DNA of 64,000 bases from Jeotgalicoccus saudimassiliensis (GTDB lineage: Bacteria > Bacillota > Bacilli > Staphylococcales > Salinicoccaceae): NCBI RefSeq assembly GCF_000756715.1, contig NZ_CCSE01000001.1, positions 1,116,001 through 1,180,000 on the forward strand, in the 5' to 3' direction. The position numbers were made by a program, and so were the translations under genes. Shown here piece by piece: positions 55,538 to 64,000 of this stretch. The first letter of the stretch is position 1. Every line of letters starts with the position of its first letter. The notes under the pieces are model-generated. The model saw only the letters and a program-made list of their open reading frames with translations. It was not told where the DNA came from and made no database searches.

Positions 55538-55996
55538 TTATCTGTTTTTATTGAATAACAGTCTTCTCTTTCCTATAAACAGCGATGCAAACTGTTCGGC
55601 AAACAGTATTCCCACTGCTATCGAACCTGCACTGATAATGACTTCCATAATTATATTTACCGCACCAAAGTAATCCGATAAAATAATGCTGCTTGTTGCA
55701 TCATATGCCATGCCTCCCGGGACAAACGGAATGATACCCGGCGTTAAAAAGATTGTCGACGGCTCTTTATACACCCTTGCCATTATATGACTCATTATCC
55801 CGAGTGTAAATGCACCGATGAAATTCACCATAACGAGCGGCAGATCAAAAACAATTCCAAACGTCTGCCCCATCATCCAGCCGGCGGCTCCGACAATACC
55901 CGCAGGGAGAAATAATTTTTTCGGAGCATCGAATACAACCGCAAAAAAGTAAGACGCAGTAAAACTAAACAGTAAATTGAATATCCAATCCATCAT
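55538..55996 (-). CDS. Threonine/serine exporter small subunit (ThrE C-terminal half, YjjB-like)
   Basis: 152 aa with four to five membrane segments, including AGWMMGQTFGIVFDLPLVMVNFIGAFTLGIMSH and LTPGIIPFVPGGMAYD, matching DUF3815/ThrE_2. In Corynebacterium the two halves are fused in ThrE; here they are separate adjacent genes, the usual Firmicute form. The gap to its partner is nine bases. Confidence 0.88.
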   Translation of the reverse strand: MMDWIFNLLFSFTASYFFAVVFDAPKKLFLPAGIVGAAGWMMGQTFGIVFDLPLVMVNFIGAFTLGIMSHIMARVYKEPSTIFLTPGIIPFVPGGMAYDATSSIILSDYFGAVNIIMEVIISAGSIAVGILFAEQFASLFIGKRRLLFNKNR

Positions 55997-56005
55997 TATT
56001 CCTCC

Positions 56006-56773
56006 TTAAACGAATATTAGAACGGAAGATACGCCTGCACCTATCGCAAATGACGTGACCAGTGCTTCCGATGACTTAGTTGTAAACATCATCATATGTC
56101 CGCCAAATAAATCCTGAATTGCGTTAGTAATCAGCACACCAGGAACAATCGGCATAACCGACGAAATCAGCATCGTCGATAAATCCCCGCCGGGAATATA
56201 ATAATGTCCGGTGACGACTGTTAATGCGATGGTAAGTCCGCCGAAAAATTCCGGTATAAACTGGGTTGGCGTCCGTCTTTTAATAATTTCCGTGATACAA
56301 ATACCAAGCGCCCCGCCGGCAAGTGTCGTGAAAATATCTATCGGAAGACCGTCCTGTAAATACAGGAAGCTGAGCGCAATCAGTGCACCCGCTATCGTTT
56401 TAAACCAGACCGGATGGTCTTTTGTGGTGATATATATTTTTTCAAGCAGACCAAACGCTTCTTCCAGCGTCAGTTCATCCCGCACCAGTTTTCGTGACAC
56501 ACTGTTCACTTTGGAAATTTTGATTAAGTTGGTGTTTCTTTCTTTAATCCGGTATATTCTCGGATATGACTGGTCATGCAGTATAAAGTTAATCACAGTG
56601 TTTGTGACAAAACTGTTATTTTGAATGAAACCGTAATGTGAAGCTATGTAATTCATCGTGTCTTCAGTACGCGTTCCTTCAGCACCCGCTTCAAGCAGTA
56701 TGCGTGCTGCGAGCATGACAACATCTTTAACCTGTTCCTCATGATCGTTGATATGAAGTTTTTCAACTTTCAC
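56006..56773 (-). CDS. Threonine/serine exporter large subunit (ThrE N-terminal half, YjjP-like)
   Basis: 255 aa. A soluble N-terminal part has AARILLEAGAEGTRTEDTMNYIASHYG, the DUF1212/ThrE_1 signature, followed by five membrane segments. With the next gene it should form a proton-driven amino-acid exporter; the substrate is inferred from the family. ATG 56773 follows GGAGGTGTTGTGAG. First gene of the probable operon. Confidence 0.88.
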   Translation of the reverse strand: MKVEKLHINDHEEQVKDVVMLAARILLEAGAEGTRTEDTMNYIASHYGFIQNNSFVTNTVINFILHDQSYPRIYRIKERNTNLIKISKVNSVSRKLVRDELTLEEAFGLLEKIYITTKDHPVWFKTIAGALIALSFLYLQDGLPIDIFTTLAGGALGICITEIIKRRTPTQFIPEFFGGLTIALTVVTGHYYIPGGDLSTMLISSVMPIVPGVLITNAIQDLFGGHMMMFTTKSSEALVTSFAIGAGVSSVLIFV

Positions 56774-56812
56774 TCACAACACCTCCAATGATATTCATAT
56801 CTCTATAATAAT

Positions 56813-56848
56813 ATAAAAAATAAGCTTCAGCACCTGCTAAAGCTTACC
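56813..56848 (-). terminator. Terminator after the patatin gene
   Basis: TAAGCTT pairs with AAGCTTA around an 11-nt loop with inner CAG/CTG pairing; a T-run follows on the minus strand. Confidence 0.82.
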
Positions 56849-56852
56849 ACGA

Positions 56853-57701
56853 TTATACATTCATTAACGATTTTACTGCTTCGAATTTTTCTGCTGCATC
56901 TTTGTAGCCCAATTCATATAAATTTTCGAGCTTTTCCTTGTTGCGCGTCGTTCTTCCGACACCTGAATCCTCACTTGGCGCAATCACAATAATATTGCCT
57001 GTTTTCTCCTGCTCGAAAATATAATCCAGTCTTTCGTTATAATGTTTATATCTTACTTTCATGCGTTCATCGACTTTCGGATACTTTTTATAGTTAATCA
57101 TTGTCGACATTCTGCTCTGTTTTTTATAATAACCTTTCGGTTTCGTCAGCACGACGACATTTTTCGCATAGCCGTCACTTTCAGCTTTAATAATCGGCAG
57201 CGGATCCACAATGCCGCCGTCCAGCATATAGCGACCTTCATGTTCCACAGCATCTGCAAAAAATGGAATTGAGCTTGAGGCACGCAGCAATTTGCCGAGC
57301 GTTTTTTCATCGTAATCTTCTTTATAAAAATACATCGGCTCACCCGTCTCGCAATTCGTAGTTACGACAACGAACTCATCCGGCCCGTTAATAATCTTTT
57401 TAACATCGAGCGGAACTATATTATTTGGAATCTCATCAAAAATGAAATCCATGCCGAATAATTCTCCTTTTCGTATAAAGTTGCTGAATGATAAATATCT
57501 TTTATCATTCACGAAATCAATACTGACCGTACGGTTCCTTCCCTGCTGCTCCGAAAGGTAGGATGCCGCCATACAGGCACCCGCAGATACGCCGATAATA
57601 TAAGGGAAATGTATATCGTGTTGTGCAAAATACTCAAGAACGCCCGCAGTATACAGACCGCGCATGCCTCCGCCCTCGAGAACAAGTCCTGTGTCATTCA
57701 T
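56853..57701 (-). CDS. Patatin-like phospholipase family protein
   Basis: 282 aa. The catalytic dyad and oxyanion loop are intact: LVLEGGGMRGLYTAG, GVSAGACMAAS (GxSxG) and MLDGGIVDPLPI (DG motif). No signal peptide, so it is cytosolic or membrane-associated. Hydrolyses acyl chains of phospholipids in characterised relatives; its specific lipid is unknown. ATG 57701 follows AAGGAGAAGATGA. Confidence 0.9.
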   Translation of the reverse strand: MNDTGLVLEGGGMRGLYTAGVLEYFAQHDIHFPYIIGVSAGACMAASYLSEQQGRNRTVSIDFVNDKRYLSFSNFIRKGELFGMDFIFDEIPNNIVPLDVKKIINGPDEFVVVTTNCETGEPMYFYKEDYDEKTLGKLLRASSSIPFFADAVEHEGRYMLDGGIVDPLPIIKAESDGYAKNVVVLTKPKGYYKKQSRMSTMINYKKYPKVDERMKVRYKHYNERLDYIFEQEKTGNIIVIAPSEDSGVGRTTRNKEKLENLYELGYKDAAEKFEAVKSLMNV

Positions 57702-57847
57702 TTCATCTTCTCCTTGTATCTCTTTGTAAAAATGTTTGTATTATATAAAGTATCACAGATTTCAGGCCGTTGTATAATTTACCGATTGATATTATTCCAT
57801 TTTATTGAGAAAATGATATATAAGAATACGCTTTCAAAGGAGCATTC

Positions 57848-58063
57848 ATGAAAAAAGAGAAAATTATGCGCTTTATATATATGTACATAATTGTGTTCGC
57901 CATTCTAATCGGTGTGCAGTATGCATTTCTTGATGAAGTCAGCATTCTGAACTCGCTGTTTATGCCTGCAGTTGTTGCCTTTCTGTCACTGGCTGTCAGA
58001 TCCAATGTTAAAAAAGAAGAGGAAGAAGTACGCAGAAACGAGTTTATGGGCAAAAAGAAATAG
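57848..58063 (+). CDS. Small membrane protein of unknown function
   Basis: 71 aa with two hydrophobic helices (residues 9-26 and 32-50) and a Lys/Glu-rich tail ending EFMGKKK. ATG 57848 follows AAAGGAGCATTC. It stands alone, divergent from the patatin gene and convergent with the semialdehyde dehydrogenase, and is closed by a strong terminator. That supports a real gene despite its size. Confidence 0.75.
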   Translation: MKKEKIMRFIYMYIIVFAILIGVQYAFLDEVSILNSLFMPAVVAFLSLAVRSNVKKEEEEVRRNEFMGKKK

Positions 58064-58070
58064 GTATTGA

Positions 58071-58104
58071 AAAGGAGCGTAGCCAAATCGGCTACGCTCC
58101 TTTA
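58071..58104. terminator. Bidirectional terminator between the small gene and the dehydrogenase
   Basis: AAAGGAGCGTAGCC pairs perfectly with GGCTACGCTCCTTT around AAATC. Confidence 0.92.
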
Positions 58105-58113
58105 GATTTCACT

Positions 58114-59493
58114 TTATATTTTTATCGATGTTACTTTCGTTTCAGTATACGGCTCCAGTCCTTCCGGCGCACCTTCGCGGCCGATGCCGCTTTCTTTCAT
58201 GCCGCCGAACGGAATATTTGCTGCACTTGGTGCACCGTTGTTCCAGCCGAGTACTCCAAAGTCCAGTTCTTCTGTTAATCTGATACCTGTCTTGTAGCTT
58301 TCAGTGAAGTAATAAGCTGCAAGCCCGTATTCTGTACCGTTTGCTTTCTTAATTGCTTCATCGAGATTCGAATAGCTCTGAATCGGCGCAAGAGGACCGA
58401 ATGTTTCTTCGCTCATACAGATCATATCGTCTGTCACGCCGGTAATCACCGTCGGTTCCACAAAGTAGCCGTCTGATTTGTCGCCTTCACCACCTGTTGT
58501 AATTTTACCGCCTTTTTCAACAGCATCTTCAATGTGTTTCATTACTTTATCATAACCATCTTCATCAATTAACGGACCGATTTTCACACCGTCATCCATA
58601 CCGTTGCCGACTTTAAGCTTTTTAACTTCAGCCGTAAATTTCTCTGTAAACTCATCCAGCACATCTTCATGCACGTAAAATCTGTTCGCACATACACATG
58701 TCTGTCCTGAGTTTCTGAATTTCGATGCAAGCGCACCTTCAACAGCTTTATCGATATCCGCATCACTGTGAACAATTAACGGTGCGTGCCCGCCAAGTTC
58801 CATCGTGACATTTTTAACTGTTACCGTTGCATCGCTCATCAGCTGCTTGCCGACTTCCGTTGAACCGGTAAATGTCAGCTTCATAATTTTATCGGACTGT
58901 GTAAACACTTCGCCGGCTTCACGGCCCGATGCATTGACGTACTGAATGATTCCTTCATCGAATCCTGCTTCCACTGCCAAATCGATAAACTTCGCCGCTG
59001 ACATCGGCGTCGCACTTGCCGGTTTAACGATAAATGTGTTCCCTGCTGCCACAGCCGGTGCTGCTTTACGCGCCATCATGGCAACCGGGAAATTCCACGG
59101 TGTAATCGCCGCAACAACACCAATCGGGTGTCTGGTTACAACAACTCTCGTCTCATCATTATTCGCCGGTACAGTGCGTCCGTATATACGTTTCGCTTCT
59201 TCTGCATAATATTTAATATAGCTGTTGGCGTAATCGACTTCACCCATTGCTTCAGCCAGCGGCTTGCCGCCTTCAAGTGTTACAAGTTCTGCGATTTCCT
59301 GTTTATTCTCTTCGATTTTTTCTGCCCATTTGAAAAGTAAATCTGAACGGTCCTGTGCATTCATTTTTCTAAAGCTCTGAAATTTTTCGTGTGCGGTATT
59401 AATTTTATCTTCAATAGTTTCTTTGCTGTCTTTCTTAACACGTCCCGCTTCTTCCTGAGTCGCCGGGTTCATTACGATAATTTCTTCTGACAT
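58114..59493 (-). CDS. gabD: NAD(P)-dependent succinate-semialdehyde dehydrogenase-like aldehyde dehydrogenase
   Basis: 459 aa. The ALDH core has VAAITPWNFPVAM, TFTGSTEVGKQL, catalytic Glu in MELGGHAPLIV and catalytic Cys in NSGQTCVCANRFYV. The SSADH-like YTETKVTSIKI end and WNNGAPSAANIPFGGMKESG are present. It oxidises succinic semialdehyde or a similar aldehyde; no gabT or gabP is beside it. ATG 59493 follows GGAGGGG by six bases; the TTG at 59508 overlaps that site. Confidence 0.9.
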   Translation of the reverse strand: MSEEIIVMNPATQEEAGRVKKDSKETIEDKINTAHEKFQSFRKMNAQDRSDLLFKWAEKIEENKQEIAELVTLEGGKPLAEAMGEVDYANSYIKYYAEEAKRIYGRTVPANNDETRVVVTRHPIGVVAAITPWNFPVAMMARKAAPAVAAGNTFIVKPASATPMSAAKFIDLAVEAGFDEGIIQYVNASGREAGEVFTQSDKIMKLTFTGSTEVGKQLMSDATVTVKNVTMELGGHAPLIVHSDADIDKAVEGALASKFRNSGQTCVCANRFYVHEDVLDEFTEKFTAEVKKLKVGNGMDDGVKIGPLIDEDGYDKVMKHIEDAVEKGGKITTGGEGDKSDGYFVEPTVITGVTDDMICMSEETFGPLAPIQSYSNLDEAIKKANGTEYGLAAYYFTESYKTGIRLTEELDFGVLGWNNGAPSAANIPFGGMKESGIGREGAPEGLEPYTETKVTSIKI

Positions 59494-59514
59494 TCCATTC
59501 CCCTCCAAAATATA

Positions 59515-59548
59515 AAAAATCGTCCTATAAATAATTATAGGACGATTA
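59515..59548 (-). terminator. Terminator after the NERD gene
   Basis: ATCGTCCTATAA pairs with TTATAGGACGAT; the minus strand has a T-run after it. Confidence 0.9.
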
Positions 59549-59564
59549 ATATCAATTTACAAAA

Positions 59565-60473
59565 TTACAGGCTCTGATCGATTAATGCATTCGCAATTTC
59601 ATCCAGGTCTTTTACCGTGTACTGGAATCTGCCGTGGAATACATATTTCAGGAAGAATGCTTCCAGGTCTTCCTGACCGACTAACACTCTGATCGAAGGA
59701 TCTTCCGAATAGTTGGTAATTGAATAGTTGCCGTTGTCTTTCGGATTAAAGTAAATAATCGGTACGATGTCGTATTGTAATTTAAATTTGTTTTTAAGTT
59801 TTTCAGCAGTCACTTTCGTTTCGTCGATAATACCATTGTAATGGTTAACCGAAACATTTTCAGAATCTGCTTTTTCAAAGATTAATGTCTGTTCTTTCTG
59901 TTTGTCGAGCTCCAGTAAATCGAAGAATGATTCTACGTAAGGTACCGACTCAAACTGGTTTTCATTAATCCCGTGTAAAATATGACCGCTCCAGTATTTC
60001 GAATCAATCATGTAAATACCTGTACGTGTTAATACAAGGTGATCAATTTTACGAGTGTTTGTGTAGTTTCTTGATGGTAAATAAATGTTCGACAGAATAA
60101 TCATATCCGTCTCACGGATTTTTTCATCTTTAACAAGTTTGTCTTTTAACTGAATTAAAGAAAGGTCAGTCAAATACTCGCCTTTATCTACAGTAAACTG
60201 ATGCAGGCTCGAAAGTTTGTTATCGAGAAGCGTCGTATCGTTATGATACTTTTCGTTTAAAGTAGACATTTCTTTCTTGTGCTCTAAACGCTCTTCTTCT
60301 TGTTCACTCTCGTATTTTTCAACGAGTGACTCTTTTTCTTTCGAATATGTTTGTTCTACAGTCTTCACTTCATTGCGGTGTTTAAAGTAATACACTAAAA
60401 ACCAGATTACAATGATAAGAAGTACTGCTGCGACCGCGATAAATATCGGATCTGTAAAAATATCAGTATTCAT
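59565..60473 (-). CDS. NERD (nuclease-related) domain membrane protein
   Basis: 302 aa. One membrane helix at residues 11-30, then a coiled coil (YSKEKESLVEKYESEQEEERLEHKKEM-type, about 43-85), then a NERD domain with IDHLVLTRTGIYMIDSKYWSGHILHG, whose Asp and Lys resemble the endonuclease core. The role in bacteria is unknown. ATG 60473 follows GAGAGGAATAAA. It lies 29 bp downstream of metK with no terminator between, so it may be partly controlled by the SAM riboswitch. Confidence 0.85.
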   Translation of the reverse strand: MNTDIFTDPIFIAVAAVLLIIVIWFLVYYFKHRNEVKTVEQTYSKEKESLVEKYESEQEEERLEHKKEMSTLNEKYHNDTTLLDNKLSSLHQFTVDKGEYLTDLSLIQLKDKLVKDEKIRETDMIILSNIYLPSRNYTNTRKIDHLVLTRTGIYMIDSKYWSGHILHGINENQFESVPYVESFFDLLELDKQKEQTLIFEKADSENVSVNHYNGIIDETKVTAEKLKNKFKLQYDIVPIIYFNPKDNGNYSITNYSEDPSIRVLVGQEDLEAFFLKYVFHGRFQYTVKDLDEIANALIDQSL

Positions 60474-60502
60474 TTTATTCCTCTCTTTCGCAACTGCATG
60501 AA

Positions 60503-61687
60503 TTAGCTATTTCTAAGAAGATCTTTCAGTGCATCGACTTTGTCCAGTCTTTCCCATGGCAGGTCGATGTCCGTGCGACCAAAATGTCCATAACTTGCAG
60601 TCTGTTTATAAATTGGTCTTCTTAAGTTTAGCATATCTATAATACCATCTGGTGATAAATTAAACAGTTCTCTGATGACTTCTGTAATTTTTGCTTCGTC
60701 ATATTTCCCTGTTTCAAAAGTATCAACGGCGATAGATACAGGCTGTGATACGCCGATTGCGTACGCCAGCTGAATTTCACATTTTTCTGCGATACCGCTC
60801 GCTACGATGTTTTTTGCAATGTAGCGTGCTGCGTATGCTGCAGAACGGTCAACTTTAGTCGGGTCCTTCCCGCTGAATGCACCGCCGCCGTGACGGGCAT
60901 ATCCGCCGTACGTATCAACGATGATTTTACGGCCCGTAAGCCCCGCATCACCCTGCGGTCCGCCGATAACGAAACGGCCGGTAGGATTGATGAAGTATTT
61001 AGTTTCTTCATCAAGCAGTTCGGCAGGAACAACTTCCTGTACTACGTATTTCAGAAGATCATCATAAATTTGTGTTGCCGGAATGTTTTCGTGGTGCTGT
61101 GTAGAGATAACGATTGTGTCGACTCTCTTCGGTTTGCCGTCTTCTCCGTATTCAACAGTCACCTGTGATTTACCGTCCGGGCGCAGATATGAAATTGTAT
61201 TGTCTTTTCGCACTTCTGTCAGGCGGCGTGAGATTTTGTGTGCCAGTGAAATCGGCAGCGGCATGAATTCCTTCGTCTCGTTTGTTGCATAACCGAACAT
61301 TAAGCCCTGGTCACCTGCACCTGTAGAGACACCTTGTGATTCGCGTGTTTCAAATGCATTGTTTACACCGACAGCGATGTCTTCCGACTGCTCATCGATA
61401 CCTGTTAATACTGACATTGTTTTAAAATCGTAACCGTACTTCGCATCGACATAGCCGATTTCCTTAACTGTTTCTCTGACAGTTTTCGGAATATCCACGT
61501 AAGTCTCCGTGCTGATTTCCCCGACGATCATCGCAAGGCCTGTGTTTACTACAGTTTCGCAGGCAACACGCGCGTACGGGTCACCTTCAAGTATTGCATC
61601 GAGAATTGCATCCGAAATCTGGTCTGCAATTTTATCCGGGTGTCCCTCTGTGACTGACTCCGATGTAAATAATTTACGTTCTGACAT
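60503..61687 (-). CDS. metK: S-adenosylmethionine synthetase
   Basis: 394 aa. Makes SAM from methionine and ATP. Typical [50 protein letters not shown] and [16 protein letters not shown] 61687 follows AAAAGGAGATTTTT. Controlled by an upstream SAM-I riboswitch. Confidence 0.98.
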   Translation of the reverse strand: MSERKLFTSESVTEGHPDKIADQISDAILDAILEGDPYARVACETVVNTGLAMIVGEISTETYVDIPKTVRETVKEIGYVDAKYGYDFKTMSVLTGIDEQSEDIAVGVNNAFETRESQGVSTGAGDQGLMFGYATNETKEFMPLPISLAHKISRRLTEVRKDNTISYLRPDGKSQVTVEYGEDGKPKRVDTIVISTQHHENIPATQIYDDLLKYVVQEVVPAELLDEETKYFINPTGRFVIGGPQGDAGLTGRKIIVDTYGGYARHGGGAFSGKDPTKVDRSAAYAARYIAKNIVASGIAEKCEIQLAYAIGVSQPVSIAVDTFETGKYDEAKITEVIRELFNLSPDGIIDMLNLRRPIYKQTASYGHFGRTDIDLPWERLDKVDALKDLLRNS

Positions 61688-61729
61688 TTATAAAAATCTC
61701 CTTTTACAGCTCATTTAGCCATCTCTCAA

Positions 61730-61892
61730 AAGCAAAAAATAAAACCTTTTTCTCCATATTAAACAGAGAAAAAGGCTCGCCCTTTTCTCTTATCGGTCAG
61801 AATTACTCTGCATTCTTTAGCACCTTTCTTGAAAAGGAGGTTGCTCTGGCTTCACAGGGTTTGGATCCCTCCACCACCTCTTGATAAGAGAT
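61730..61892 (-). promoter_or_regulatory. SAM-I (S-box) riboswitch of metK
   Basis: On the minus strand CTCTTATCAAGAGGTGGTGG opens the aptamer (about 61890-61871), followed by GAGGGATCC, CCTGTGAAGCC, GCAACC and a closing GATAAGAG. A terminator follows, AACCTTTTTCTCC...GAGAAAAAGG with T-run (61734-61777). SAM binding should favour the terminator. All S-box core blocks are present. Confidence 0.95.
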
Positions 61893-62232
61893 AACTTATA
61901 TACATCTTACATTATTGTGAAATTCAAATCAAGATTAACCGGGAGTTTGTGCTGCGGTTTGGAACAGATGGAGATAATTTCTACAATATATAGAGTTTAA
62001 TTCGTCTAAACTGCGTAATATTTTGTATTAAATAACGGCATTTAGTACCACATAAAATAAATATATTCTTACCATAATTATAAATCACCATAAACATATC
62101 TTATGTTAATAATTTGCAAAAATTAAAGCAAAATGTGTGAATGTTGTCCCTTTATCTGTGTAAACCTAAAAACTAATGTGTTATACTAATTTCTAAATAG
62201 TTCGTTAATGACAAATATCTTGGAGGCGAATC
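61893..62232 (+). promoter_or_regulatory. AT-rich metK-pckA intergenic region with pckA promoter
   Basis: TGTTATACT near 62182 is an extended -10 with a TGTAAA-like -35 about 17 bp upstream, then TTGGAGGCG and the pckA ATG. No cre-like box can be recognised. The remaining 250 bp are AT-rich and show no gene or strong hairpin. Confidence 0.5.
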
Positions 62233-63807
62233 ATGGTTAATCATAAGAGTTTAATCGAAGGTCTTGTTAACAAACCTTCTACACAGAAACAGTTATCAAA
62301 TGCAGAACTGGTGGAAGCATCAATCCGTCGCGGTGAGGCCGTACTTACAAATACAGGAGCACTTCGCGCACAGACAGGCGAGTACACCGGACGCAGCCCG
62401 AAAGACCGTTTCATTGTAAAAGACAGCGTATCCGACAGCAAGATTGACTGGGGCGAAGTCAACCAGCCTATTTCACAGGAAATCTTCGATAACTTATTTG
62501 AGAAAGTTACTACATATTTAAATGACAAAGAGGAATTATTTGTCTTTAACGGCTATGCAGGCGCAGACCCGCATACACAGCTTCAGCTGCAGGTTGTCAA
62601 TGAGTTCAGCTGGCACAACATGTTCGCAAAAACAATGTTCATCCGTCCTGAAACTAAAGAAGAAGCTGCAGGAATCGATCCTGAATTTACAATCGTATCA
62701 GCGCCTACATTTAAAGCTGATCCTGAAGTAGACGGTACAGGTTCAGAGGTATTTGTACTCGTTTCATTAGAAAAGAAAATCATCCTTATCGGCGGTACTG
62801 AGTACGGCGGAGAAATGAAGAAATCAATCTTCTCTATTATGAACTACCTGCTTCCTGAACAGGGCGTTATGAGCATGCACTGCAGTGCGAACGTCGGTGA
62901 AAACAAAGACGTTGCATTATTCTTCGGCTTATCAGGAACTGGTAAAACGACATTATCTGCAGACCCTGAACGCGATCTTATCGGTGACGATGAGCACGGA
63001 TGGAACGACGACGGTGTATTCAACATCGAAGGCGGCTGCTACGCTAAGACAATTAATTTATCAAAAGAAAAAGAACCTGAAATCTTTGAAGCGATTAAGT
63101 TCGGTGCAGTACTTGAGAACGTTGTTATCGACGAAGAAGGAAATCCAGACTACGACGATGGTTCATTGACTGAAAACACACGTGCTGCATACCCGCTCGA
63201 TCACATCGACAACGCACGTATTCCTTCAGTAGCAGGACATCCGAAGACAATCGTCTTCCTAACAGCAGACGCATTTGGAGTATTACCTCCAATCGCTAAA
63301 TTATCAAAAGACCAGGCAATGTATCATTTCCTGAGCGGTTTCACTTCGAAACTTGCAGGAACTGAGCGCGGTGTTACTACACCACAGCCTGTATTCTCAA
63401 CTTGCTTCGGTTCACCATTCTTACCGTTACACGCTACAGTGTACGCTAACATGCTTGGTGACTTAATCGACAAGCACGACGTTAACGTTTATCTTGTAAA
63501 TACAGGATGGACAGGCGGAGAATACGGTGTTGGTAAACGTATGAACCTTGCACACACACGCTCAATGGTACGTCGTGCAATCAGCGGAGACCTTGAATTA
63601 GGTGAATTCGTTAAGGATGAAATGTTTGGTCTGTCAATCCCTACATCGGTAACAGGCGTTCCTTCAGAAATCCTTGCACCGATTAACACTTGGGAATCAA
63701 CTGATGCTTATAACGAAAAAGCACAGGGACTTAAAGATAAGTTCATCGAAAACTTCAAGAAATTTGGACCGGAATCAGCGGAGATTGCTGAAAAAGGCGG
63801 ATTCTAA
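62233..63807 (+). CDS. pckA: Phosphoenolpyruvate carboxykinase (ATP)
   Basis: 524 aa. Converts oxaloacetate to PEP and CO2 using ATP, the entry step of gluconeogenesis. Kinase-1 P-loop [16 protein letters not shown], metal-binding [21 protein letters not shown] and the RTRYP-like [14 protein letters not shown] are intact. ATG 62233 follows TTGGAGGCGAATC. Favoured codons suggest high expression. Divergent from metK, as in staphylococci. Confidence 0.98.
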   Translation: MVNHKSLIEGLVNKPSTQKQLSNAELVEASIRRGEAVLTNTGALRAQTGEYTGRSPKDRFIVKDSVSDSKIDWGEVNQPISQEIFDNLFEKVTTYLNDKEELFVFNGYAGADPHTQLQLQVVNEFSWHNMFAKTMFIRPETKEEAAGIDPEFTIVSAPTFKADPEVDGTGSEVFVLVSLEKKIILIGGTEYGGEMKKSIFSIMNYLLPEQGVMSMHCSANVGENKDVALFFGLSGTGKTTLSADPERDLIGDDEHGWNDDGVFNIEGGCYAKTINLSKEKEPEIFEAIKFGAVLENVVIDEEGNPDYDDGSLTENTRAAYPLDHIDNARIPSVAGHPKTIVFLTADAFGVLPPIAKLSKDQAMYHFLSGFTSKLAGTERGVTTPQPVFSTCFGSPFLPLHATVYANMLGDLIDKHDVNVYLVNTGWTGGEYGVGKRMNLAHTRSMVRRAISGDLELGEFVKDEMFGLSIPTSVTGVPSEILAPINTWESTDAYNEKAQGLKDKFIENFKKFGPESAEIAEKGGF

Positions 63808-63816
63808 TAATAACTG

Positions 63817-63862
63817 TAAAAAGGTACCCCGGGATATTAAATATCCCGGGGTACCTTTTTGA
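63817..63862 (+). terminator. Strong terminator of pckA
   Basis: AAAAAGGTACCCCGGGATAT pairs with ATATCCCGGGGTACCTTTTT around TAA: about 20 bp of stem with a T-run. Confidence 0.95.
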
Positions 63863-63890
63863 TTTGTTGTGACGATATCAATACAAATAC

Positions 63891-63925
63891 AACTCCCCGG
63901 AACATTAAGTATGTTCCGGGGAGTT
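63891..63925. terminator. Second long hairpin beyond pckA, probably ending a minus-strand gene
   Basis: AACTCCCCGGAACAT pairs with ATGTTCCGGGGAGTT around TAAGT. It has no T-run on either strand, so termination is less certain. It lies just after a short minus-strand frame that enters from the right edge. Confidence 0.55.
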
Positions 63926-63930
63926 CCCAC

Positions 63931-64000
63931 CTACTGACAGCCATTCTCTCTTACTTCATTATATAAATATACAATACAATCATCTTTCAGCAGCAGACTC
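63931..64000 (-). CDS. Possible 3' end of a gene entering from the right edge
   Basis: One minus-strand frame stays open from the window edge to TAG at 63931, encoding 22 residues ending in YNEVRENGCQ. The adjacent hairpin at 63891-63925 would suit its end. Too short to identify. Confidence 0.3.
   Translation of the reverse strand, partial: SLLLKDDCIVYLYNEVRENGCQ

Noticed and set aside
63891-64000. Mobile element end or attachment site near the right edge, because of two adjacent long hairpins
   Set aside because: No direct repeats, integrase or tRNA are visible; one hairpin is a clear pckA terminator and the other is adequately explained by a gene entering from the right.

Overview
The window reads as a chromosomal core segment of a low-to-moderate GC Gram-positive coccus of the family Staphylococcaceae, probably outside Staphylococcus sensu stricto (Jeotgalicoccus, Salinicoccus or Macrococcus-like). 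The basis is gene order: tyrS, fhs, acsA-acuABC, ccpA, ytxH/ytxG, murC, ytpS-ytpR-ytpQ, ytoP, trmB-ytmP, pepV, ytgP, leuS, mnmM, ytpA, metK and pckA follow the Bacillus/Staphylococcus plan. Regulation is also typically Firmicute: two T-boxes, a SAM-I riboswitch, cre boxes and intrinsic terminators. I see no rRNA, tRNA, insertion sequence, prophage or CRISPR-Cas locus.
Layout. 1-3.5 kb: truncated membrane dipeptidase, divergent YjiH-type membrane protein, tyrS with its T-box. 3.6-6.1 kb: class A penicillin-binding protein. 6.4-12.6 kb: one-carbon and acetate metabolism (fhs; acsA divergent from acuABC, with several cre-like boxes between them). 13.3-22 kb: ccpA, ytxH, DUF948 protein, murC, an FtsK/SpoIIIE-like protein without a usable Walker A, ytpR, ytpQ, a PTS IIC-like protein and an M42 peptidase. 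22-35 kb: PatB/MalY-type aminotransferase, trmB-ytmP, pepV, a LEA-like protein, an RsuA-type pseudouridine synthase, a MurJ-like flippase, ytfP, and leuS with its T-box. 35-43 kb: O6-alkylguanine repair, an ABC exporter, mnmM, an alpha/beta hydrolase lacking its nucleophile, proline dehydrogenase, a FluC pair and an SSS symporter. 43.5-60 kb is more accessory: an acyltransferase, a carbamoylase, a SirTM sirtuin with a lipoate ligase, a DUF429 protein, an isochorismatase-like hydrolase, NhaC, a secreted phosphatase, a GOLPH3-like protein, a split ThrE exporter, a patatin, a semialdehyde dehydrogenase and a NERD protein. 60.5-63.9 kb: metK with a SAM riboswitch, and pckA.
Carbon control ties several units together. 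CcpA is encoded here and has a cre-like box in its own promoter. Similar boxes lie in front of acsA/acuABC, between the dipeptidase and yjiH, and at proline dehydrogenase; pckA supplies gluconeogenesis. AcuA and AcuC are the expected acetylation/deacetylation pair acting on AcsA.
The most unusual signal is non-coding. Three convergent intergenic regions (6.18-6.36, 12.65-13.19 and 31.53-32.29 kb) carry tandem hairpins spaced at 41 bp, without indels. Each locus uses a different stem sequence, and each is flanked by inverted TTGG...CCAA-type arms. The shared architecture with unrelated stems points to one class of structural element that I cannot assign to a known family. Second-tier points are a SirTM-LplA2 pair without its usual GcvH-L and macrodomain neighbours, a structured leader or small RNA upstream of ytmP, the degenerate FtsK-like ATPase and the hydrolase with a Gly in the nucleophile position.
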